Source: Paenibacillus xylanexedens (lineage in GTDB: Bacteria > Bacillota > Bacilli > Paenibacillales > Paenibacillaceae). Taken from it: DNA of 64,000 nucleotides. A program made the position numbers and the translations under genes. A model generated the notes under the pieces. That model saw nothing but the letters and a program-made list of their open reading frames with translations. It searched no databases and was not told where the DNA came from. Positions 30,128 to 38,453 of the stretch are shown here, piece by piece (within the stretch, counting starts at the first letter, position 1; every line of letters begins with the position of its first letter). The stretch lies in assembly GCF_001908275.1 (NCBI RefSeq), contig NZ_CP018620.1:5084001-5148000 (forward strand), in the 5' to 3' direction.

Positions 30128-31054
30128 ATGACGATGGAATTCAGACAACTTCAATATACGCTGCAAATTGCGGCCGAACGCAATTTCTCCCGGGCAGCAG
30201 AGAAGCTGCATATTGCCCAGCCTTCATTAAGCCAGCAATTATCCAAATTGGAAAAAGAATTGGGTGTGCTGCTGTTTCAGCGTAATACAAGTACCGTGGA
30301 GTTAACCCATGCGGGTGTTACGTTTGTCGAGCAAGCCCAGAAGATCGTAGATGCCGTGGAGCTATTGCGTCAGGAAATGTCCGATATCTCCCAGCTTCGC
30401 AAAGGTAAAGTCGTTGTAGGCAGCATGCCGATCACGGGATCACACCTGCTCCCACACGTGCTTCCTGCGTTTCAACAAGCGTATCCCGAGATTGAAGTCA
30501 CCTTGTTGGAAGACTCCGGGCTTACGCTTGAGAAATTGACAGCAAGCGGCAAAGCAGATCTCAGTCTGTTATCTCTTCCTTTACAAGAGCCAAGTCTCGC
30601 CTACGTTGCCATTGGAGAGGAAAAGATTGATCTGGCAGTTCCCCCGAATCACCCTTTGGCACGCAGGGCAGATCCGGAGCATCCGATTCCTGTGCGAATT
30701 GAAGAGCTTCGTGATGAACCGTTTGTTGTATTGAAAAAAGGACAGGGTTTCCGCAAACTTACATTTGATCTCTGTGAGCAGGCTGGTTTTGATCCCCAAG
30801 TTGTGTTTGAAAGCACCAATATTGAAACCGTTCAGTCGCTGGTCGCCACAGGTATGGGTATTACCCTGGTTCCACGCTTTATTGCCCGTGCGCCGCGCAG
30901 TGAGTTCGTGCCTGTGTATGTGCCACTTGCTGATCCTACTCCCAGCAGAACACTTGTTGTGGCTTATCGTCAAGGCAGAGTGCTGTCGAAGGCAGCCGAA
31001 GCATTCATCCATACGTTTCAACAAACCGTGGCCGAACTGTCAAAGGGAGACTAA
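30128..31054 (+). CDS. LysR-family transcriptional regulator
   Basis: 308 residues, standard LysR length. The N-terminal winged helix-turn-helix is clear (FRQLQYTLQIAAERNFSRAAEKLHIAQPSLSQQLSKLEKELG). The effector domain has GSMPITGSHLLPHVLPAF and GMGITLVPRF. AAAGGAATGACCA precedes the ATG, and a TATAAT (30097-30102) lies upstream. It is divergent from bglP and stands alone, ended by a terminator. Its target is not visible; the shared intergenic palindrome and the T-N11-A dyad upstream of leuC are both candidates. Similar in overall form to CynR/CysL-like regulators, but I cannot assign an effector. Confidence 0.94.
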   Translation: MTMEFRQLQYTLQIAAERNFSRAAEKLHIAQPSLSQQLSKLEKELGVLLFQRNTSTVELTHAGVTFVEQAQKIVDAVELLRQEMSDISQLRKGKVVVGSMPITGSHLLPHVLPAFQQAYPEIEVTLLEDSGLTLEKLTASGKADLSLLSLPLQEPSLAYVAIGEEKIDLAVPPNHPLARRADPEHPIPVRIEELRDEPFVVLKKGQGFRKLTFDLCEQAGFDPQVVFESTNIETVQSLVATGMGITLVPRFIARAPRSEFVPVYVPLADPTPSRTLVVAYRQGRVLSKAAEAFIHTFQQTVAELSKGD

Positions 31055-31098
31055 GGAATTGCTCCTATGGGTATGGGTACATTTCGTACTGAAACAAA

Positions 31099-31132
31099 AC
31101 AAAGGCTTGACCCTTATGGGCCAAGCCTTTGT
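31099..31132 (+). terminator. Terminator after the LysR gene, usable from both sides
   Basis: ACAAAGGCTTG pairs perfectly with CAAGCCTTTGT around a GACCC-TTAT-GGGCC top. On the minus strand it is followed by TTTGTTTTGTTTC, so it can also end the small ORF and mtnU transcript. Confidence 0.85.
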
Positions 31133-31345
31133 CATATACTCGTTTCCCGCATCCGCAGGATAGAGTTCTTACATTGCAATCACAGTAACTGGTTACAGTA
31201 CAATGTTGCTTGTTAAGTTGTTTAGCTTCAATGCTAATTTATAATGTTAACGTAGAAACGTACATAAGAAAACTTCATGTCTGGCGGTTTATTTACGCAA
31301 ATTACGATCGCTTGTCAGCCTGTTTTGCTGATTCATTACACGGCC

Positions 31346-31474
31346 TTAGTCCTGAACAGTTGAATCAGGGGGTGATAGCCCTCCTGCTCCATTCTCTAAG
31401 AATGCCCTTAAGTGATCTTCCCTTGTGTTATCCTGTTCCAGTCTCCTGAGCGTATCTTTCACATGGTTGTCCAT
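31346..31474 (-). CDS. Small ORF, 42 residues, unknown function
   Basis: The reading frame starts MDNHVKDTLRRLEQDNTRED and ends GGLSPPDSTVQD. AAGGAGGATGATCAATCA precedes the ATG, a near-perfect binding site though with a slightly long spacing of 11 bases. It is charged and soluble-looking, with a probable helix in the first 30 residues and no membrane segment. It begins about 90 bases after the mtnU stop in the same direction, so it may be co-transcribed. I do not recognise a family. Confidence 0.55.
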   Translation of the reverse strand: MDNHVKDTLRRLEQDNTREDHLRAFLENGAGGLSPPDSTVQD

Positions 31475-31565
31475 TGATTGATCATCCTCCTTGGTGACGG
31501 GATAGTTATCATTACCCGCGTCCTGGAAGAATAAACACTTTTTCTGAAGAATTTTATTTCAGTTT

Positions 31566-32387
31566 TTATTTTCCGCCAAAATACACGCCAGGTCGACGGT
31601 CTTCAAATACGGGAATCCGTCCGCGAACCTCATCTACCAGAGATGGACGAATAATTCCGGTCACGATCTCTTCCCCTTCGCCACCTTCAGCCACAATCTC
31701 ACCCCAAGGATCAATGATGAGGGAATGTCCGAAAAATTCGGTCTCTCCCCCTTTACCTACACGGTTACAGGCGATCACATACATCTGATTCTCAATCGCT
31801 CGTGCGGTAAGCAACGTACGCCAGTGGTGCAGACGAGGTTTCGGCCATTCGGCGGGTACAATCAATGCCTTGGCACCATTCAAAGCAAGGGTGCGGGCAA
31901 GCTCCGGGAACCGGATGTCATAACAGATCGAAGCACCCGCTGTAAGACCGTTCTGCAATTCAAAAATTTCAGGTTCCGCACCAGGCTGTAAATATTTCTC
32001 CTCGTCCATCAGACGGAACAAATGTAATTTATCGTATCGTGTTACCTGTTTTCCTTCACGATCATAAGCGTACATTGTATTGTATATTTGACCATCCCGT
32101 TTCTCGGCAATCGAACCGCCAACGATGGAAATTTGATGTTTTTGAGCAAAAGCAGACAGCCATTCCCGAGATTTCTGGCCTTCCGGGTCAGCGAGTTCAT
32201 GAATTTGAGTCAAAGCGTATCCGGTATTCCACATCTCAGGTAAAACAGCCAGCCCCAGATCCGGATATTGTTCTACCGCACGCTTAAGCAACATCTGCAT
32301 ATGTTTATGATTGGCCTCAGGGTCTCCGAGTTGAATATCGCCCTGAATCAGGGCTACACGCATTTCTCCCTGTTGTTTTTCTGTCAT
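31566..32387 (-). CDS. mtnU: Carbon-nitrogen hydrolase (omega-amidase-like, MtnU/YkrU type)
   Basis: 273 residues from the ATG with AGAGGAG eight bases upstream. The nitrilase-superfamily triad is visible: Glu in LAVLPEMWNTGY, Lys in RYDKLHLFRL, Cys in GASICYDIRFPEL. In B. subtilis the equivalent gene adjoins mtnE, and the enzyme is thought to hydrolyse the alpha-ketoglutaramate left when glutamine serves as amino donor in methionine salvage. Here mtnE is about 3 kb away on the other side of an iron-uptake pair, which supports the assignment. Substrate specificity is inferred. Confidence 0.88.
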   Translation of the reverse strand: MTEKQQGEMRVALIQGDIQLGDPEANHKHMQMLLKRAVEQYPDLGLAVLPEMWNTGYALTQIHELADPEGQKSREWLSAFAQKHQISIVGGSIAEKRDGQIYNTMYAYDREGKQVTRYDKLHLFRLMDEEKYLQPGAEPEIFELQNGLTAGASICYDIRFPELARTLALNGAKALIVPAEWPKPRLHHWRTLLTARAIENQMYVIACNRVGKGGETEFFGHSLIIDPWGEIVAEGGEGEEIVTGIIRPSLVDEVRGRIPVFEDRRPGVYFGGK

Positions 32388-32460
32388 GACAAGCACTCCT
32401 CTGAACCGTAATACCTGCTATCATAGCTTGATCCTCTTGAGGACTGCAAGCCTGTTTTTA

Positions 32461-34083
32461 TTATGAACTTGCACACAACAACTCAGGGAGCAGGGTCAAC
32501 AATCGATCACTCGTGAGTGCATCACCCACATTCCAAGTTGACTCCTCCACAGGGTATACCCGACCATTCTGCACAGCCGGAAGGGCCCGCCAACTGGGAC
32601 TTTTCATCAGCATCTCTGTAGCCTGTCTTGCCACAACTTCCTCAGGCAGCATAACAAACACATGATCTCCCGCGTACTGACATACCGCTTCAGCCGAAAT
32701 TTCCTTATAGGCTCTGCCTGCCGCAAGTGCTTCCTTCACTTTGGTAACTGGCCTGAATCCCATTGGATGATATAACATAGGCGCCAGACCGATATTGCCC
32801 ATAACAAATAATCGTGCACCCCGATGGTATGTAAATACGGATGCCGTTTCCCCCTCTTCAATCACAGTATGGATCTTCGCCCACATCTGCTCAGTACGCT
32901 CCGCATAAGAGGTTAGCCATTGTTCAGCCTGCGGTTGTCTGCCAAACCAGCTGCCCAATCTGCGCATTCGTTCTTCCAACGTGGCATGAGAATTGAAAGC
33001 AATCGTCGGTGCAATCCGGTGAAGTTGTTCGTACTGCTGTTCATTGCTGCTATCCAAAATAATCACATCCGGCTTCATGATAACAGCTGCTTCCACATTA
33101 ACCGGAGCGACCGCGTCATATGTCCGATCTTCCAACAATTGAATGCCCAGCACCAGCAGATCCCCAGCGGAATCTCCGTAATACATAATTCGCTTCGGGT
33201 TTACTGGAATATTCACATCATGACCCAACCAATCTTGTACTAACGTCTGCTGCTGAATCGATCTGTCATATTGACGAGGAGATAATCCGGTCATTTGGCG
33301 AAAACGCCTGCTGAAATAATACTCATCCTTAAACCCCACACGGCTCGCTATATCCCGAAGTGGTTCATCTGATTTGCGAAGCCAGTCCTTGGCATGTTTG
33401 ATGCGAACATGATTCACATAATCGAGCGGCTTGTGACCCGTGAGTTGTCTGAAAAGGAGCGTATATTGTACAGGTCTGATTTCCGCAAGACGTGCCAGTT
33501 TCTGTACAGTGATTTCTTCAGCATAATGGTCGTCCACATACTGAATCGTACTGTGTAGTCTTGCCTCCATACTCTGTTCCGTCTTTGGAGAAGTGTACCG
33601 GGTAATGATCATCTCCATCCATTTTTGGAACTGTGCATTCAGATGACTGTATTCAGCATCTGTTTTATAATTCCGAATGACATACATCTGCTCCAACAGC
33701 CCACTTAACGGAGCATAGGGATAACCATTCAATTGGTTTCTGCGCTCAAATACAGGGCGGGTAAAGAGCTCGGGATCACCCGTCAACACATGAATAACAT
33801 CAAAAGCCATTATGATATATTTCAATTCCGAGTTATTACGATGTTCAATCTGGTACCCCTCTCCCGGAGAAAGCGGATAAACACATCCCGTAGTAAACGG
33901 AAACTGTTCATGCCCTATATATAAACGCCCATCCCCTTCTTCGCAGATCAGGAAGGCATGTTTCTCGCAAGCAACTTCCAGCATCACCTGTTCAGGTGGT
34001 TCAATTCGACGTACCAGATGATCCAGCCGAAACATGAATGCTGAAAAGAACAACGCTCCCCCATCGGCATCCAAAGCCTGCAT
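32461..34083 (-). CDS. AraC-family regulator with C-terminal siderophore-binding-protein-like domain (second copy)
   Basis: 540 residues; GAGGTGAACCGAC precedes the ATG. An N-terminal AraC sensor region leads to a double helix-turn-helix at about residues 190-290 (ITVQKLARLAEIRPVQYTLLFRQLTG and LRDIASRVGFKDEYYFSRRF). The last 260 residues form a binding-protein domain (DWLGHDVNIPVNPKRIMYYG, KPDVIILDSS, EEGETASVFTYHRGARLFVMG). That domain is recognisably related, end to end, to the mature lipoprotein encoded just upstream. The Fur box at 34110-34124 sits in its promoter. Expected role: an activator of its own siderophore uptake genes when the ligand is inside the cell, as for Btr. Confidence 0.93.
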   Translation of the reverse strand: MQALDADGGALFFSAFMFRLDHLVRRIEPPEQVMLEVACEKHAFLICEEGDGRLYIGHEQFPFTTGCVYPLSPGEGYQIEHRNNSELKYIIMAFDVIHVLTGDPELFTRPVFERRNQLNGYPYAPLSGLLEQMYVIRNYKTDAEYSHLNAQFQKWMEMIITRYTSPKTEQSMEARLHSTIQYVDDHYAEEITVQKLARLAEIRPVQYTLLFRQLTGHKPLDYVNHVRIKHAKDWLRKSDEPLRDIASRVGFKDEYYFSRRFRQMTGLSPRQYDRSIQQQTLVQDWLGHDVNIPVNPKRIMYYGDSAGDLLVLGIQLLEDRTYDAVAPVNVEAAVIMKPDVIILDSSNEQQYEQLHRIAPTIAFNSHATLEERMRRLGSWFGRQPQAEQWLTSYAERTEQMWAKIHTVIEEGETASVFTYHRGARLFVMGNIGLAPMLYHPMGFRPVTKVKEALAAGRAYKEISAEAVCQYAGDHVFVMLPEEVVARQATEMLMKSPSWRALPAVQNGRVYPVEESTWNVGDALTSDRLLTLLPELLCASS

Positions 34084-34109
34084 GTCGGTTCACCTCGTTT
34101 TTTCTGAAA

Positions 34110-34124
34110 TGAGAATAATTATCA
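34110..34124 (-). promoter_or_regulatory. Fur box upstream of the second AraC-type regulator
   Basis: TGAGAATAATTATCA matches the 7-1-7 Fur consensus with one mismatch, about 30 bases upstream of the start codon. Confidence 0.75.
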
Positions 34125-34189
34125 ATCATTCTGTATGGTCTGATTATAAGCGAGAGATTGTTAATAATCCAGATATGAGGTTAGTCAGC

Positions 34190-34236
34190 AAAAAAGAGCG
34201 TTCAACGAAATGTTGAAGGCCCCTTTCACTTTTTTA
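34190..34236 (-). terminator. Terminator between the lipoprotein and regulator genes
   Basis: CTTCAAC-ATTTC-GTTGAACG is followed on the minus strand by CTCTTTTTTG. It separates the lipoprotein transcript from the regulator, which has its own Fur box. Confidence 0.7.
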
Positions 34237-34285
34237 TAACTGCATTACTCAAAGGTGTTACTGGTGCCTTATTGGCTCATCACCA

Positions 34286-35281
34286 TTATTGAATCATCTG
34301 TTTTGGCAGCTCCTGTAACAGCCACTCCCTGGAAAGGGCATCACTAGAAGCTTTTACGATATTAAAACGATATACTTTTCCTTCTTTCACCGCAGGCAGG
34401 TTCTTCCAGATTGTACTATCCAGCAATTCCTTGGTGGATTGCTTCGCATCGTCGGTCACAGGATCCAGAATAAATATCCGATCACCGGCAAATTCAGATA
34501 ATTTTTCAGTCGAAATCTCTACAAATCCCATGTCTTCATCCAATACTTTCTGGATTTCCGCGGTTGGCTTCAGCCCGTCTTTTCCGTATAACAACTGTGG
34601 CAATCCTGCACCTGCCATGACAAACAGACGATTCCCGGGATACATGGTGAATACCGAAGCGGTCTCCCCTTCTTTTAATCCGTTCTCATGAAGTTGCGTC
34701 CACATCTCTTCCGTCGCTTTTTGATGAGCTGTAACCCATTCCTCCGCTTCTTGCTTCTTATTCAACAAATCGCCAAGGATACGCATGCGATCTTCTATTA
34801 AACCAAATGAATCAAATGTAACCGTGGGTGCGACCTTTGCGATCTGATCATATTGAGCCTCGTCACTGTTGGAAAAAATAATCAGATCGGGATTCAGGTC
34901 TAACGCCTTTTCCACACTGATCGGAAATCCTACATCTTCTGCCTGAGCAACCTGATCATCAAATACGGTTCCCTCTTGACGAAGTATGCCGACAGGAACA
35001 ACACCAAGCGCGAGCAGATCCCCTGTAACTTCTCCATGATAGATAACTCGCTTCGGATTTACAGGAATCTCAACTTCATGGCCTGTCCAGTCTTTGAATA
35101 TCCGGGTCTCGCCCTCATTCGTTTCTTCCGTTGCAGTCGTGGTCTCTGTCGTTTCTGTGGCTGCTTTGGAATCATCTGCGCCAGCAGCAGGTGTTGCAGC
35201 CTGATTTCCACAAGCCAGTAGCAGGATGGATAACCATGTGATCGTTAATAATACTCCCGTATTTCGTATGCCTTTTTTCAT
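34286..35281 (-). CDS. Iron-siderophore ABC transporter substrate-binding lipoprotein (second copy)
   Basis: 331 residues. A signal peptide with lipobox LLLAC is followed by an Ala/Thr/Glu tether, then a class III binding fold (FKDWTGHEVEIPVNPKRVIYHG, NPDLIIFSNSDE, LKEGETASVFTMYPGNRLFVM, FAGDRIFILDPV). GGGGGAGAAAT precedes the ATG and a strong Fur box lies 45-65 bases upstream. No permease or ATPase gene is nearby. The shared motifs with the downstream regulator's C-terminal half suggest that both recognise the same siderophore. Confidence 0.93.
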   Translation of the reverse strand: MKKGIRNTGVLLTITWLSILLLACGNQAATPAAGADDSKAATETTETTTATEETNEGETRIFKDWTGHEVEIPVNPKRVIYHGEVTGDLLALGVVPVGILRQEGTVFDDQVAQAEDVGFPISVEKALDLNPDLIIFSNSDEAQYDQIAKVAPTVTFDSFGLIEDRMRILGDLLNKKQEAEEWVTAHQKATEEMWTQLHENGLKEGETASVFTMYPGNRLFVMAGAGLPQLLYGKDGLKPTAEIQKVLDEDMGFVEISTEKLSEFAGDRIFILDPVTDDAKQSTKELLDSTIWKNLPAVKEGKVYRFNIVKASSDALSREWLLQELPKQMIQ

Positions 35282-35325
35282 TTCTATTTCTCCCCCTGTA
35301 TCATGTGCGTTGTGCTAGAAATTAA

Positions 35326-35345
35326 TGATATTGATTATCATTATC
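35326..35345 (-). promoter_or_regulatory. Fur box upstream of the second siderophore-binding lipoprotein gene
   Basis: On the minus strand GATAATGATAATCAATATCA is nearly the ideal Fur consensus, at a normal promoter distance from the lipoprotein start. Confidence 0.9.
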
Positions 35346-35541
35346 GGATATTATCATAAAACATGGCTTCTCTCAGCTCAATGGACAAAACGAAATGAGC
35401 ACTTTCAGTTTTGTACAATACTCCGCTCTTTGCTCCTATGTACTGTATATTCAAGTGGATTTCCCTCTATACAGCTCGGGATTGACGTGATAAATTAATG
35501 AGAACTATTTGCCATTATTAATAACCGGAGTGATGAATATA

Positions 35542-36750
35542 ATGACCCAATCAGACCATACATCTGCTCGTTCAGCTTTTAAGATACCGACTTCTGATGT
35601 GATGACACAGCTGCCAACGCAATTTTTTGCTACCCTTGTTCAAAATGTAAATCGTGAAATCGCAAGTGGACATGACGTGATCAATCTGGGTCAGGGGAAC
35701 CCGGATACACCTACACCACCTCATATTGTGAAAACACTGCAGGAGTCGGCTGAGAATCCCCTCTACCACAAATACTCCCCTTTTAGAGGGCACTCTTTCC
35801 TGAAGGAAGCTGTCGCCAAACGTTATAAGGAAGATTACAACGTTGATCTGGACCCCGAGACTGAAGTAGCCATTCTGTTCGGGGGCAAAACCGGATTGGT
35901 TCAGTTACCTCAGGTCCTGCTTAACCCCGGCGACACCGTTCTCGTTCCAGATCCGGGCTACCCGGATTACTGGTCTGGTGTTGCGCTCGCCAAAGCAAAC
36001 ATGTCATTTATGCCTTTGCTCGAGTCCAATGCATTCCTGCCGGATTACGAAGCTGTTACAGCCGAAGATCGGGAGAAAGCCAAGCTGATGTTCCTGAACT
36101 ATCCCAACAACCCAACGTCGGCAACGGCACCCCTTTCGTTCTACGAAGATACGGTTGAATTTGCCATTCAAAATCAAATCGTTGTTGCCAGCGATTTTGC
36201 TTACGGTGCGATTGGATTTGACGGACATCGTCCCGTAAGTTTCCTGCAAGCCCCTGGTGCCAAAGAAGTGGGCATTGAGTTCTATACGTTATCCAAAACG
36301 TACAATATGGCTGGATGGCGTGTTGGATTCGCGCTTGGTAATGCAGAGATTGTCTCTAAAATCAATCTGCTTCAAGATCATATCTATGTCAGTCTCTTCG
36401 GTGGAATTCAGGCTGCGGCAACGGAAGCACTTACTGGCTCACAGGAATGTGTAGCCTCACTGGTTTCACGCTACGAATCGCGTCGTAATGCATTTTATGA
36501 CGCTCTTTCCTCGATAGGCTGGCAAGCTTCGAAACCAGCGGGTTCATTCTTCAGCTGGTTACCTGTACCTGCTGGTTATACCTCCGCTTCATTTGCAGAC
36601 TTGTTACTGCGAGAAGCCAAGGTAGCCGTAGCCCCAGGTATTGGTTTTGGTTCGCATGGCGAAGGCTATGTGCGCGCGGGACTGTTAAGTGATGAAAACC
36701 GATTACGCGAAGCTGCCCAGCGGATTGGCAAGCTGAATTTATTCAAGTAA
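35542..36750 (+). CDS. mtnE: Pyridoxal-phosphate aminotransferase of methionine salvage (MtnE type)
   Basis: 402 residues from MTQSDHT; CCGGAG lies 11 bases upstream, while an ATG three codons earlier is too close to it. Fold-type I aminotransferase with INLGQGNPDTPTPPHI, PGYPDYWSGV and the PLP lysine in YTLSKTYNMAGWRVGFA. The sequence follows B. subtilis MtnE (YkrV) closely, including QLPTQFFATLVQ and EVAILFGGKTGLVQLPQ. It converts 4-methylthio-2-oxobutanoate to methionine. The gene lies 361 bases before proB, with no clear terminator before the T-box. A weak Fur-like sequence overlaps the upstream region (35499-35513). Confidence 0.92.
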   Translation: MTQSDHTSARSAFKIPTSDVMTQLPTQFFATLVQNVNREIASGHDVINLGQGNPDTPTPPHIVKTLQESAENPLYHKYSPFRGHSFLKEAVAKRYKEDYNVDLDPETEVAILFGGKTGLVQLPQVLLNPGDTVLVPDPGYPDYWSGVALAKANMSFMPLLESNAFLPDYEAVTAEDREKAKLMFLNYPNNPTSATAPLSFYEDTVEFAIQNQIVVASDFAYGAIGFDGHRPVSFLQAPGAKEVGIEFYTLSKTYNMAGWRVGFALGNAEIVSKINLLQDHIYVSLFGGIQAAATEALTGSQECVASLVSRYESRRNAFYDALSSIGWQASKPAGSFFSWLPVPAGYTSASFADLLLREAKVAVAPGIGFGSHGEGYVRAGLLSDENRLREAAQRIGKLNLFK

Positions 36751-36820
36751 TTTACAGGACGATAACCCCTTTGCATATGCCAAGTTTCCATGGTATGTTA
36801 TAAGAAATATTGAACGAAAC

Positions 36821-37053
36821 GTGATGACGGGACCAGTAAGAGAATATCAGTCGCGCCCAGAGAGTAAATTCCACCCTGCTGAAAGAATTTACCGCGGCTC
36901 TTCTCTGAAACCTACCCCTGAGCGGCCTGTTACGTGCAGGACAGTGCCTTCTGTTACAGGGCATGAAGCCGGATGATCTAATCATCAATAAAGGTGGTAC
37001 CGCGGAAGTAACGAACTTTCGTCCTTTTTAACTAAAGGGCGGGAGTTTTTTTT
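36821..37053 (+). promoter_or_regulatory. Proline T-box riboswitch upstream of proB
   Basis: Stem I features are present: ACCAGTAAGAG, CCCAGAGAG and the distal CTGCTGAAAG. The specifier region TGAAA-CCT-ACCCCTGAG gives CCU, a proline codon (36911-36913). The T-box proper is AAAGGTGGTACCGCGG (36990-37005). An intrinsic terminator (about 37013-37053) ends in eight T residues. Uncharged tRNA-Pro should allow read-through into proB and beyond. Confidence 0.94.
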
Positions 37054-37111
37054 GTACCCGCTAAAGCCTGCTCCAGAAGCACTTATTAATCATGTTTAAG
37101 GAAGTGAAACC

Positions 37112-38215
37112 ATGACTTCACGTATTGTAGTTAAGATTGGAAGCAGCTCGCTTACAACGGAAGAAGGCGGTCTGGATCGCAGTTCGATCACCTTTTTTGC
37201 CGGAGAAATTGCAGCATTGGCTGATCAGGGCCATGAAGTACTTCTGGTCACCTCAGGAGCGGTAGCGGCCGGATTCCGGGAGATCGGTTACCCTCAGCGG
37301 CCTAAACAGTTGCATGAGAAACAAGCTGCAGCGGCCGTTGGGCAGGCATTATTGATGCAGGCATATCAACAGGCTTTTGCAGCGCACCGCGTTACTACGG
37401 CGCAAATTCTGTTAACTCGTACAGACTTTCACAGTCGTAAACGTATGGGTAATGCAGGCATGACCGTGGAGGAACTGCTCAAACAGCGAGTGATTCCGAT
37501 TTTCAATGAGAATGATACAGTATCGGTGGACGAATTGAAGTTTGGTGATAACGATCTGTTGTCCGCATTGGTTGCAAACCTGGTGAAGGCACAACATCTA
37601 ATTATTCTTACGGATACCAACGGCCTGTACACCGCAGATCCGCGTAAAGATCCTTCTGCCGTGCGTTACGACCGTATCCCCGAGATAACGGCGGAGATCT
37701 ATGCTTTTGCCGGTGGTTCAGGTTCATCGGTTGGTACAGGCGGAATGCGATCCAAAGTAGATGCAGCCAAGGTTGCTACACGTGGAGGCGTACCTGTATT
37801 CGTGGGAAGTGTGAAAGAACCAGGAGATATGCAGCAGGCGGTTGATGGCACGGGCAAAGGAACTTACTTTGAGACACGACTCGCCTCGTTATCCCGTAAA
37901 AAGCAGTGGCTTGGCTTCATGTCTACTCCGCTGGGTACAGTCGTTGTCGATGATGGTGCTGAAGAGGCACTTGTCCATGGGGGGCACAGTCTTCTACCTG
38001 TAGGGGTCAAGCGGGTACTGGGAACATTCCATGCAGGAGACGTCGTAGAGGTCATTGGAATGGATGAAACCTTGCTCGGTCGCGGTATTGTCAATTATGA
38101 TGATGACCAGCTTCGACTCATTGCCGGACTTCCCAGTGGCGAAGTGATGAAACAACTCGCTAGCATCCACAGACTTGAGGTTATTCATAGAGACGAATGG
38201 ATTACGTTAAAATAA
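37112..38215 (+). CDS. proB: Glutamate 5-kinase
   Basis: 367 residues, normal for the two-domain form. It phosphorylates glutamate, the first and feedback-inhibited step of proline synthesis. The amino acid kinase domain has RIVVKIGSSSLT, NENDTVSVDELKFGDND and LTDTNGLYTADPR. A PUA domain occupies the last 90 residues. AAGGAAGTGAAACC precedes the ATG. It lies 59 bases beyond the T-box terminator. The 238-base gap before proA is long for proBA and is mostly filled by a repeat. Confidence 0.97.
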   Translation: MTSRIVVKIGSSSLTTEEGGLDRSSITFFAGEIAALADQGHEVLLVTSGAVAAGFREIGYPQRPKQLHEKQAAAAVGQALLMQAYQQAFAAHRVTTAQILLTRTDFHSRKRMGNAGMTVEELLKQRVIPIFNENDTVSVDELKFGDNDLLSALVANLVKAQHLIILTDTNGLYTADPRKDPSAVRYDRIPEITAEIYAFAGGSGSSVGTGGMRSKVDAAKVATRGGVPVFVGSVKEPGDMQQAVDGTGKGTYFETRLASLSRKKQWLGFMSTPLGTVVVDDGAEEALVHGGHSLLPVGVKRVLGTFHAGDVVEVIGMDETLLGRGIVNYDDDQLRLIAGLPSGEVMKQLASIHRLEVIHRDEWITLK

Positions 38216-38236
38216 ACATGAAGCAATATAGTGTTA

Positions 38237-38403
38237 AACTAATCATTTACACGTAACGGAGAGGACAGAAAAAACCTGAAAAAGCGTAGCGTTCGCCTTT
38301 ATCACCGGATTTTCCCTTTAGAAAAGGGAATCGAAAAAATCTGGGGATAACAGCGATTGGAAGGTTATTCTGTCATCGTAGTGTCTGTGTGAATAATCTT
38401 TAG
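38237..38403 (+). repeat. Structured dispersed repeat, copy A (about 167 bp)
   Basis: Nearly the same sequence recurs at 43276-43444 in the same orientation, roughly 90 percent identical by eye. Ends are inverted (CTAATCATTTACAC against GTGTGAATAATCTTTAG). Inside, GACAGAA pairs with TTCTGTC, and TTATCACCGGATTTT with AAAATCTGGGGATAA. It holds no reading frame and lies between proB and proA within the operon. Confidence 0.9.
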
Positions 38404-38453
38404 TCCAACATGTGGTTAAAATTTTAACTTTATATATATGAGGAGGAATTACG

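Noticed and set aside
31210..31449. 79-codon plus-strand frame after the LysR gene
   Set aside because: No ribosome binding site; it is opposite the better supported 42-residue minus-strand ORF.
32426..32450. Hairpin GCTTG-AT-CCTC-TT-GAGG-ACTG-CAAGC between mtnU and the AraC regulator
   Set aside because: Followed by T residues only on the plus strand, where no gene ends; on the minus strand it lacks a T tract. Not called as a terminator.
38237..38403. Interpretation of repeat copy A as an ordinary terminator between proB and proA
   Set aside because: The paired arms are far apart, no T run follows the closing stem, and a second copy exists elsewhere, so a plain terminator does not explain it.
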